Assembly: GCA_903950295.1 (NCBI GenBank) | Contig: CAJBAP010000084.1 | Span: forward strand, 1 to 6,344 | Source of the DNA: an uncultured Rhodocyclaceae bacterium | Lineage (GTDB): Bacteria > Pseudomonadota > Gammaproteobacteria > Burkholderiales > Rhodocyclaceae | Length of the DNA: 6,344 nucleotides | Reading direction: 5' to 3' | Part shown: positions 1-5,208 of the stretch, one piece after another | How the letters are laid out: each line of letters opens with the position of its first letter | Position numbering within the stretch: position 1 is the first letter of the stretch | Program-made: the position numbers and the translations under genes | The notes under the pieces: model-generated | Databases searched by the model: none | Told to the model about the DNA's origin: nothing | Seen by the model: only the letters and a program-made list of their open reading frames with translations

Positions 1-176
1 CGGGCGATACTGCCGATGCTCTCGCGGCGCGTGTGTTGGCGCAGGAACACAGCGTCTATCCACAGGCCGCGCGTGGCCTTCTGGCGGGGCACTGCCGTTT
101 GGACGCCGGGCGTGTTGTCTGGACTGAGGATGCCACACCCGCGACACTGGCCTTGCGGGTGCCGGTCGGTGGATGA
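1..176 (+). CDS. purN: Phosphoribosylglycinamide formyltransferase PurN, C-terminal end (partial)
   Basis: This is the last 57 codons of a gene that begins before the window, read in the frame starting at base 3 and ending in TGA at 174-176. The visible protein begins GDTADALAARVLAQEH and continues SVYPQA. The ARV.xQEHxxYPxA pattern is the characteristic C-terminal segment of PurN. PurN transfers a formyl group from 10-formyl-tetrahydrofolate to GAR to give FGAR in cytosolic de novo purine synthesis. The catalytic Asn/His/Asp region lies upstream and cannot be seen, so the call rests on the C-terminal signature and on the DUF3108/methylase context, which I know from betaproteobacteria. Its stop overlaps the next gene's ATG as ATGA (173-176), so it is probably the upstream member of the same transcript. 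Confidence 0.82.
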   Translation, partial: GDTADALAARVLAQEHSVYPQAARGLLAGHCRLDAGRVVWTEDATPATLALRVPVGG

Positions 177-1210
177 ATGAGGTCGCATTGACAAGGTGTG
201 CAACGCCGGCGCGGCGGCCGTTCTGGCTGGCATTGCTGGTGTCTCTGATGCTGCATCTGTCGGCGATTACTGCACCGGGCTGGGGCTTGCCCCTGCTCGA
301 TGATGAAGAGGCCCAGACGACGCTCGACGCGACATTGGCCATGCCGGTGCAAGCCAGGCCAAGCTTGCCACCCAAACTGGCACCGGTGCCACAGAAAAAA
401 CGTTCCGCCCCGGTCGAGCCGGTCAGTGCGCCGGCCGGCGCACTTGCCATGCCTGCCGCTGAAAGCACGGAATCCGCAGTGCCGGTGAATACCCAGCCCG
501 AGTCGGCGTTGGCAGCTGCGCCGGAGGCTTTGCCTGATGCCGTCCCGCTAGCGCCGACTATTTCCTATGCCAGTCTCTGGCCAAAGCAGGGGCGCATCAC
601 GTATCAGGTGACACGCGGCGAGAACGGTCTCCTCATCGGTCGGGCAGAACATCGCTGGCAGCATGACGAGCAGCGCTATGAGCTGCGTGCCGTCACCGAA
701 ACCGTTGGGCTGGCGGCATTGTTCCGGCCGGCGCAGGTAGTGCAGGAGAGTCGCGGGCTGTTTGCTGCGACCGGCCTGCAACCGCTCGAATTCAAAAATG
801 AGCGCGATGGCAAGCTGAAGGACAGTGTGCGTTTCGACTTGGAGCAGCGCAGGATTTTCCTGGGTAACGGCCAAAGTGCAGCGCTTGGTGCCTCGGTGCA
901 GGATCTGCTCTCGCTGTTCTATCAACTGGGTGCCGCTGCGCTCGATGTGACGGAATTCACCATGACAGTGGCAACCGGACGCAAGGTCGCGAACTATCTC
1001 GTCACGGTGGGTGAAACACTCAAACTCGACACCCCCCTGGGGGAGCGGAGCGTGCGGCATCTCAAGGTTGCCGGCACCTCACGCGACGATGCTACCGAAA
1101 TATGGTTCGACACCTTGACCCATTTACCCATGAAAATACGGCATCGCGACCGCAAGGGCGAAGTCTTCGACCAGATTGCCACGGCGATCGAACTGGAAAA
1201 AACCGAATGA
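173..1210 (+). CDS. DUF3108 protein with TonB-like membrane anchor and Pro-rich linker
   Basis: This is a 345-residue protein. Residues 1-16 are short and basic (RR at 14-15). Residues 17-34 form one hydrophobic segment, predicted as an uncleaved anchor with the rest in the periplasm. That helix carries S24 and H28 (SLMLH), matching the SxxxH signature of the TonB transmembrane helix. Residues 55-128 are a proline/alanine-rich linker with a basic PQKKR patch, also TonB-like. Residues about 135-342 match the DUF3108 family as I recognise it: an all-beta-looking domain with ITYQVTRGENGLLIGRAEHRW near its start and EIWFDTLTHLPMKIRHRDRKG near its end. There is no TonB_C domain. Function is unknown; an envelope role is inferred from topology. 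The start at 173 is favoured because it forms an ATGA overlap with purN and places the basic residues just before the helix. Its own stop overlaps the next start in the same way. Confidence 0.82.
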   Translation: MNEVALTRCATPARRPFWLALLVSLMLHLSAITAPGWGLPLLDDEEAQTTLDATLAMPVQARPSLPPKLAPVPQKKRSAPVEPVSAPAGALAMPAAESTESAVPVNTQPESALAAAPEALPDAVPLAPTISYASLWPKQGRITYQVTRGENGLLIGRAEHRWQHDEQRYELRAVTETVGLAALFRPAQVVQESRGLFAATGLQPLEFKNERDGKLKDSVRFDLEQRRIFLGNGQSAALGASVQDLLSLFYQLGAAALDVTEFTMTVATGRKVANYLVTVGETLKLDTPLGERSVRHLKVAGTSRDDATEIWFDTLTHLPMKIRHRDRKGEVFDQIATAIELEKTE

Positions 1211-2475
1211 ATACCATCACCCGCATCCTCATCGACCAGGCCACCGCAGCGACCCACGAGTTGTTGCGCCTGCAACAGCCCGCTGATGCCGCGCTTTCCG
1301 CCTTTCTGCGCGCACACCGCTCGGAGCAACGGGAGCGCGCCTTCATTGCCGAAGTGGCCTATGCCGTGTTGCGCAAGAAGCGCTCGCTGGCGGCCTGGGT
1401 TGGCCCTGACGCCAGCCCGCGCCAACTGGTCCTGGCCGCGCTGATCCGCGAACTGGGTTTGGGTTTTCGCATGCTCGACGGGGTACTCGCCAAGCGTGAT
1501 GCGGAATGGTTGGCGCAACTCAAGGCCAAGCCACCCGCCGAGACCGAACTTAGCCTTGCCGAGCAGGCCGATCTGCCCGACTGGCTGGTTGAGCGACTCT
1601 CCGCCCTGATGCCGGCGACCGACCTGCTTGCGCTGGCCCGCGGCCTTAATCAGCCCGCCCCGTTCGATCTGCGCGTCAATACGCTTAAGGCCAACCGTGC
1701 CGATGTGCTGGCGCAACTGGAAAAGATCGGCTACGCCGCCAGCGCCTGCCCGTTCGCGCCCGATGGGGTGCGTCTGGTCGGTCGACCGGCGCTGTCGCGT
1801 CATCCCCTGTTCATCTCCGGTGACGTCGAGGTGCAGGATGAGGGCAGCCAGTTGCTCGGCTATCTCCTGCAACCCAAGCGTAGTGAGATGGTGGTCGATT
1901 TCTGTGCCGGTGCGGGTGGCAAGACCCTGTTGCTGGGCGCGTTGATGCGCTCGACCGGCCGACTCTATGCCTTTGATGTTTCGGAGAAGCGGCTGACGAA
2001 GATGAAACCGCGGCTGGCGCGTTCCGGTTTGTCGAACGTGCATCCGGTCGCCATCGCCCATGAGAATGATCAGCGCGTGAAGCGGTTGGCCGGCAAGTGC
2101 GACCGCGTGCTGGTCGACGCACCTTGTTCGGGGCTGGGAACCCTGCGGCGCAATCCCGATCTCAAGTGGCGGCAGACCCCGGAGAGTGTGGCTGAATTGA
2201 CGGTCAAGCAAGGCAGCATCCTCGCGGCTGCCGCGAAGTTGCTGAAACCCGGCGGGCGTCTGGTCTATGCGACGTGCAGTGTGCTGCCCGAAGAAAACAG
2301 TGGCATCGTCGACGCCTTCCTCGCCGCACATCCGCAGTTCGTGCGCCGGCCGGCCGGTGAAGTTCTGGCGGCGCAGGGCATCGTCATCAATCTGCCCGGC
2401 CCCGATCTGCAGTTGGCGCCCCATACGCACGGTACCGACGGTTTTTACGCCGCCGTGCTGGAACGTACCACATGA
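1207..2475 (+). CDS. RsmB/NOP-family SAM-dependent RNA m5C methyltransferase
   Basis: This is a 422-residue cytosolic enzyme expected to methylate C5 of cytosine in RNA using SAM. The Rossmann-fold motifs are clear: motif I VDFCAGAGGKT (Asp231), motif II YAFDVSEKRL, motif IV VDAPCSGLGTLRRNPDLKW with Cys307, and motif VI YATCSVLPEENS with Cys357. The two cysteines are those used in this family for product release (PC) and nucleophilic attack (TC). Their 50-residue spacing fits RsmB. The C-terminus (GTDGFYAAVLER) is also typical. Residues 1-90 are helical and vaguely NusB-like but short. Motif I differs from the DACAAPGGKT of classical RsmB, so this may be a paralogue with another target, and I give no gene symbol. 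An open frame extends upstream to 1102, but the MNTITRIL start at 1207 is preferred. It makes an ATGA overlap with the preceding stop, and the extra 35 residues are only an out-of-frame reading of the DUF3108 gene. Confidence 0.9.
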   Translation: MNTITRILIDQATAATHELLRLQQPADAALSAFLRAHRSEQRERAFIAEVAYAVLRKKRSLAAWVGPDASPRQLVLAALIRELGLGFRMLDGVLAKRDAEWLAQLKAKPPAETELSLAEQADLPDWLVERLSALMPATDLLALARGLNQPAPFDLRVNTLKANRADVLAQLEKIGYAASACPFAPDGVRLVGRPALSRHPLFISGDVEVQDEGSQLLGYLLQPKRSEMVVDFCAGAGGKTLLLGALMRSTGRLYAFDVSEKRLTKMKPRLARSGLSNVHPVAIAHENDQRVKRLAGKCDRVLVDAPCSGLGTLRRNPDLKWRQTPESVAELTVKQGSILAAAAKLLKPGGRLVYATCSVLPEENSGIVDAFLAAHPQFVRRPAGEVLAAQGIVINLPGPDLQLAPHTHGTDGFYAAVLERTT

Positions 2476-3023
2476 TGAAGTTTTGGTTGGCCTGTGTCGT
2501 GGCCTTGCTGTCGCTGGCGGCACCCGCTGCCGAACTGCCCGCGACCGGCACGGTACAGGTGCTGTTCACGCCGTGGGACGATGCCGAGGGCGCACTGATT
2601 CATGAGATTGGCGCGGCGAAGAAAAGTATCCATGCGCAGGCTTATCTCGTCACCAGCCGCAATATCGCCCGCGCTCTGATTGATGCGCATGAGCGTGGCG
2701 TCAAGCTGGTGCTGCTGGCCGACCGTGAGATGATGGTGAAGAACGAGAATTCGCAGGTGCCAAAGCTCCATGAAGCCGGCATCGAGGTGCGCCTGGAAAC
2801 CCGCTACGCCGCTGCACACAATAAAATCCTCCTTATTGATGTGGAAGGGGATAAGCCCGTGGTGATTACCGGCAGCTACAACTTTTCATTCTCGGCGCAG
2901 GCCCGGAACGCCGAGAATCTGCTGATCCTGCGTGGCAACCGGGCGTTGGCGCGCGACTATCTCAATAACTGGCGGCGTCATCGCGACGAAGCGCTGCCTT
3001 ATGCCGAGGCACTATTGCCATGA
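2472..3023 (+). CDS. Secreted single-HKD phospholipase D-superfamily protein (Nuc-like)
   Basis: This is a 183-residue protein. Residues 1-20 form a cleavable Sec signal peptide: MMK, a hydrophobic core, then APAA before ELP. The mature part is therefore probably periplasmic. It has one PLD catalytic motif, H116-x-K118-x4-D123 (AHNKILLID), followed by GSYNFSFSAQARNAEN, the expected GSxNF...NxEN continuation with Ser135 and Glu148. One motif in a protein of this size matches the Nuc-type bacterial endonucleases, which build the active site from two subunits. It is too short for a two-HKD phospholipase or cardiolipin synthase. Substrate cannot be read from sequence; nucleic acid phosphodiester hydrolysis is the best family-based guess. 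Start 2472 gives an ATGA overlap with the methyltransferase stop; the next codon (2475) is also ATG. Its stop overlaps the mscS start in the same way. Confidence 0.87.
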   Translation: MMKFWLACVVALLSLAAPAAELPATGTVQVLFTPWDDAEGALIHEIGAAKKSIHAQAYLVTSRNIARALIDAHERGVKLVLLADREMMVKNENSQVPKLHEAGIEVRLETRYAAAHNKILLIDVEGDKPVVITGSYNFSFSAQARNAENLLILRGNRALARDYLNNWRRHRDEALPYAEALLP

Positions 3024-4309
3024 GTACCATGACTTCCGGCAACCAGATCGGCGGACTGCTGATCGAGCTCTGGCAAGACTTGCAACAACCCGACGTGCTC
3101 TGGCAAATCGGTGTGTTGCTGGCCTGCTATGGTGTTGCGTCGCTATTCGACCGCTGGCTCAGGCAGCGCATCAGCTCGGCTGCGCCGACTGAAAGTCGCG
3201 CGCTCTACTTCGGGCAGGGCGGGCTCAAGCGCCTTGGTCTGCCGGTCGCCATGTTGCTCCTGGTGCTGGTGGCACGGCCGCTACTGGCTGCCTGGCACCA
3301 CGTCAACCTGCTGTCGCTTGCCATCTCGTTGCTCACTGCGATGGTGGTGATTCGCGCGGTGATGTTCGTCGTCCGCCACAGCTTTTTCTCCAGTGCGCCA
3401 TGGCTTGCCAGTTTCGAGCGCACGCTGGCGTTTGTGGCCTGGAGCGTGGTGGCGCTGTACCTCCTGGGCTTGCTGCCCGAGTTGATCGCCTTGCTGGAAG
3501 ACGTGAAATTCAATCTTGGCAAGGAGAAACTCAACCTCTGGCTGATCTTGCAAGGTGCTGGCGCGGTGCTGGCCACGCTGCTGATCGCGCTGTGGATCGG
3601 CGGCGTGATCGAGGCGCGGCTGATGAGCGCGCAGGGAATCGACGGCAATCTGCGGCTGGTGCTCTCGCGCCTGCTGCGTGCCTTGCTGATTCTGCTGGCG
3701 GTGCTGATCGGCTTGCCGCTGGTCGGCATCGACCTCACCACGCTGTCGGTGTTCGGCGGCGCGCTCGGCGTCGGCCTCGGCCTCGGCCTGCAAAAGATCG
3801 CCGCCAACTATGTTTCCGGTTTCATCATCCTGCTTGACCGCTCTATCCGCATCGGCAACCTGATCTCGGTTGCCGAGCAGCGTGGCATCGTCACGCGCAT
3901 CACCACGCGCTACACGCTGCTGCGTGGCATGACGGGTGTCGAGATGATCGTGCCGAACGAGATGCTCGTCGCTTCGGTCATTACTAACGAAACCTTTACC
4001 GATCCGAAGGTGCGCATCGCCACGCAGGTGCAGGTGGCCTACGATACCGACCTGGAGCGGGCGCTGGCCATCCTCGTCGAGGCGGCACGCGCCCAGCCGC
4101 GTGTGCTGGCGGAACCGCCGCCCAGGGGCCTGGTCACTGCCTTTGGCGAGTCGGGCATCAACCTCGAAATCGGGTTCTGGATCGGCGATCCTGAGGAGGG
4201 TTCGGGGCAAATCAAGTCTGACCTCCATTTGGCGATCTGGAAAGCCTTCAAGGCGGAGGGCATCGAAATCCCCTATCCGCAGCGCGAAGTGCGCTTGCTG
4301 AGCAAATAA
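3020..4309 (+). CDS. MscS-family mechanosensitive ion channel
   Basis: This 429-residue inner-membrane protein should open under membrane tension and release solutes during hypo-osmotic shock. Hydrophobic segments are visible at roughly residues 28-45, 70-88, 94-116, 132-152, 172-194 and 213-233. They are followed by the Gly/Ala-rich pore helix at 244-268 (VFGGALGVGLGLGLQKIAAN, then YVSGF), the hallmark of the MscS TM3. The soluble beta-domain follows (DRSIRIGNLISV, with IVPNEMLVASVITN further on). The end, EGIEIPYPQREVRL, is a classic MscS C-terminus. E. coli MscS has about 286 residues and three helices, so this is a larger member with about three extra N-terminal helices. The start at 3020 overlaps the previous stop as ATGA; an in-frame ATG at 3029 is possible. 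The stop TAA at 4307-4309 lies inside the first copy of a 24-bp repeat. I see no convincing terminator after it. Confidence 0.93.
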   Translation: MSTMTSGNQIGGLLIELWQDLQQPDVLWQIGVLLACYGVASLFDRWLRQRISSAAPTESRALYFGQGGLKRLGLPVAMLLLVLVARPLLAAWHHVNLLSLAISLLTAMVVIRAVMFVVRHSFFSSAPWLASFERTLAFVAWSVVALYLLGLLPELIALLEDVKFNLGKEKLNLWLILQGAGAVLATLLIALWIGGVIEARLMSAQGIDGNLRLVLSRLLRALLILLAVLIGLPLVGIDLTTLSVFGGALGVGLGLGLQKIAANYVSGFIILLDRSIRIGNLISVAEQRGIVTRITTRYTLLRGMTGVEMIVPNEMLVASVITNETFTDPKVRIATQVQVAYDTDLERALAILVEAARAQPRVLAEPPPRGLVTAFGESGINLEIGFWIGDPEEGSGQIKSDLHLAIWKAFKAEGIEIPYPQREVRLLSK

Positions 4310-4331
4310 AAGTCGGCGCTGGCGGGACGGC
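4308..4331 (+). repeat. 24-bp direct repeat, copy 1 (left edge of the TA block)
   Basis: The repeat begins AAAAGTCGG and ends GCTGGCGGGACGGC. It matches 5140-5163 at 23 of 24 positions; the single difference is C at 4317 versus T at 5149. The first two bases belong to the mscS stop codon. The copies are 832 bp apart in the same orientation, and the antitoxin, toxin and methyltransferase relic lie between them. The core has an imperfect dyad (GTC..CGC TG GCG.GAC). A -10-like TATGAT follows 11 bp downstream. I did not see a third copy in the window. Confidence 0.85.
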
Positions 4332-4348
4332 ACGCTACACGCTATGAT
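4319..4348 (+). promoter_or_regulatory. Candidate promoter for the AbrB/PIN toxin-antitoxin pair
   Basis: TATGAT at 4343-4348 matches the sigma-70 -10 consensus at five of six positions and lies 32 bp before the antitoxin ATG. The best -35 candidate at suitable spacing is CTGGCG at 4319-4324 with an 18-bp spacer. It is poor (three of six) and lies inside the direct repeat. AbrB-type antitoxins usually autorepress their own promoter, so the dyad within the repeat is a possible operator; that part is inference. Confidence 0.3.
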
Positions 4349-4371
4349 TCGTCTTACCGCGTTTTACTTAT

Positions 4372-4375
4372 GGAG
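4372..4375 (+). promoter_or_regulatory. Ribosome binding site of the antitoxin gene
   Basis: GGAG lies five bases before the ATG at 4381. This supports that start over the out-of-frame ATG at 4370. It is stronger than the ribosome sites of the upstream ATGA-coupled genes, which fits an independently translated unit. Confidence 0.65.
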
Positions 4376-4380
4376 TTGCC

Positions 4381-4647
4381 ATGGAAACCGTCCGCGTGTC
4401 GAGCAAAGGCCAGATCGTCATCCCCAGGCGCTTGCGTGCCGCTTTTCACATCGAAGCCGGCAGCGAATTGGCGATCTTCGCCGAGGGCGACGAAATTCAT
4501 CTGCGCCAGGCTGAACAGCGCTTTGCCCGCACTGACATTGCCAGCGGCCTCGGTCTGCTGGCCAAGCCGGGCCGCCAGGTACCGGCAGAAGCCGACGTCA
4601 AGCGCGCTGTGGGGCAACTGCTGAAACAGAAGAATGCTGCCCGGTGA
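4381..4647 (+). CDS. AbrB/MazE/SpoVT-family antitoxin (VapB-like)
   Basis: This 88-residue protein has an N-terminal swapped-hairpin AbrB DNA-binding domain at residues 1-45. The family signature is VRVSSKGQIVIPRRLRAAF followed by IEAGSELAIF and DEIHLRQ. Residues 46-88, with PAEADVKRAVGQLLKQK, are the expected flexible toxin-neutralising tail. It should bind and block the PIN toxin encoded immediately downstream, and as a complex repress its own promoter. A good GGAG site and a -10-like box lie upstream. The stop TGA (4645-4647) is embedded in the toxin's ribosome binding site, and the toxin starts 7 bases after it, so the two are probably co-translated. Family assignment is strong; pairing is from adjacency. 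Confidence 0.9.
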   Translation: METVRVSSKGQIVIPRRLRAAFHIEAGSELAIFAEGDEIHLRQAEQRFARTDIASGLGLLAKPGRQVPAEADVKRAVGQLLKQKNAAR

Positions 4648-4649
4648 GG
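4643..4649 (+). promoter_or_regulatory. Ribosome binding site that decides the toxin start
   Basis: GGTGAGG (core GAGG at 4646-4649) lies five bases before ATG 4655 and includes the antitoxin stop codon. The alternative in-frame ATG at 4634 has no purine-rich site and would add seven residues (MLPGEAV) before the conserved PIN start. I therefore place the toxin start at 4655. Confidence 0.6.
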
Positions 4650-4654
4650 CGGTC

Positions 4655-5056
4655 ATGATCGTTCTCGACACCAATCTGTTGCTGCGCTATCTGCTCAATG
4701 ACGATGCTGCACAAGCGCGGCGCGCTCAGCGTCTGCTGGAAAATTCGTCGCTCGTCACCGTCACGACCACCATCGTGCTCGAACTTGTCTGGGTGCTTGA
4801 ATGCAGCGATTGCGCGCGCGGCGAAATCGTCGGTGCCTTGCGCCATGTGTTCGGGCTGCCCAACATGCGTTTGCCCAATGAAGCGGCGCTGTATCGCGCC
4901 GTGCAATGGTTCGAGCAAGGACTGGATTTCGCCGATGCCCTGCATCTGGCCCTGGCGCCCGCCACGGCTACGCTGATGACTTTCGACAAGGATTTCGTGA
5001 GCAAGGCGAAGCGCGTCGAGGCATTCCCGACCGTTGCCTTATGTCCGACGCGGTAG
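4655..5056 (+). CDS. PIN-domain ribonuclease toxin (VapC-like)
   Basis: This is 133 residues from the preferred start. The protein begins MIVLDTNLLLRYLLNDD, the standard PIN opening, with Asp5. Glu43 lies in TTIVLELVWVLE, Asp94 in LDFADALHLA, and Asp111/Asp113 in MTFDKDF. Together they supply the acidic cluster that binds Mg2+/Mn2+ in PIN nucleases, so the active site looks intact. As a VapC-type toxin it should cleave RNA when freed from the AbrB-type antitoxin encoded just upstream; the specific RNA target cannot be read from sequence. A longer open frame begins at 4634, overlapping the antitoxin by 14 bases, but 4655 has the better ribosome site. Its last 16 bases overlap the ATG of the methyltransferase-like relic at 5041. 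Confidence 0.92.
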   Translation: MIVLDTNLLLRYLLNDDAAQARRAQRLLENSSLVTVTTTIVLELVWVLECSDCARGEIVGALRHVFGLPNMRLPNEAALYRAVQWFEQGLDFADALHLALAPATATLMTFDKDFVSKAKRVEAFPTVALCPTR

Positions 5057-5139
5057 AACTCTTCATCGCCCGCTGGCAGGGTGCCACCGCCTCCGAGCTC
5101 GCCACGGCGCGGTTGTTTTGTCCTCGAAGCGAAAAAACA

Positions 5140-5163
5140 AAAAGTCGGTGCTGGCGGGACGGC
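5140..5163 (+). repeat. 24-bp direct repeat, copy 2 (right edge of the TA block)
   Basis: This is the same-orientation partner of 4308-4331, identical except for T instead of C at 5149. It begins at the end of an AT-rich inverted repeat (TTGTTTT at 5113-5119, AAAACAA at 5134-5140). It ends 45 bp before the DUF808 start codon. A TTAAAT hexamer follows 9 bp downstream, about where TATGAT follows copy 1, so the repeat may be a promoter element shared by both units. Confidence 0.85.
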
Positions 5164-5178
5164 GTTTTGCGATTAAAT
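5151..5178 (+). promoter_or_regulatory. Candidate promoter for the DUF808 (YedI-like) gene
   Basis: TTAAAT at 5173-5178, within GATTAAATC, is a four-of-six -10 match 30 bp before the start codon. The only -35 candidate is CTGGCG at 5151-5156 in the direct repeat, with a 16-bp spacer. The same hexamer sits upstream of the antitoxin's -10. The evidence is weak and mostly positional. Confidence 0.25.
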
Positions 5179-5197
5179 CATGCGCACTGCGTAATTT

Positions 5198-5201
5198 AGG
5201 A
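5198..5201 (+). promoter_or_regulatory. Ribosome binding site of the DUF808 gene
   Basis: AGGA lies seven bases before ATG 5209, good spacing. It supports the start MAGASLL, which is also the conserved beginning of the family. Confidence 0.65.
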
Positions 5202-5208
5202 ACCCGTA

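Larger units (their letters stand above)
5041..5199 (+). pseudogene. Truncated relic resembling the N-terminus of an MmeI-like DNA methyltransferase
   Basis: A 52-codon open frame starts at ATG 5041, overlapping the toxin's end, and stops at TAG 5197-5199. Its first ~23 codons read MSDAVELFIARWQ then GATASELATA. From memory of the family, this resembles the start of class I SAM-dependent Type II/IIL (MmeI-like) restriction-modification methyltransferases: FIARW, then SELA..Q.F..DLC. After about 5110-5118 the resemblance ends and the frame runs into AT-rich sequence, the second 24-bp repeat and the DUF808 upstream region. The natural reading is a methyltransferase gene that lost everything but its first codons, leaving its native position behind the toxin. 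An intact tiny protein cannot be excluded, but there is no convincing ribosome site. The family match is from memory and the segment is short. Confidence 0.5.

Noticed and set aside
994..2523. Long - strand open frame of 509 codons opposite the methyltransferase
   Set aside because: It lies antisense to a gene with clear catalytic motifs. Its translation is low-complexity (rich in Arg, Gln, Gly and His) and resembles no family I know. Such frames are common in high-GC DNA.
4296..4310. Possible terminator hairpin at the end of mscS (TTGCTGAGCAA)
   Set aside because: The stem is only four base pairs with a three-base loop and no U-run follows.
3281..4333. Long - strand open frame of 350 codons opposite mscS
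   Set aside because: It is a composition-driven shadow of the channel gene. The translation is Gln/Arg/Asp-rich with no recognisable domain.
4634..4654. Upstream start for the PIN toxin
   Set aside because: It has no ribosome site and would add seven non-conserved residues before the standard PIN beginning. ATG 4655 has GGTGAGG at good spacing.
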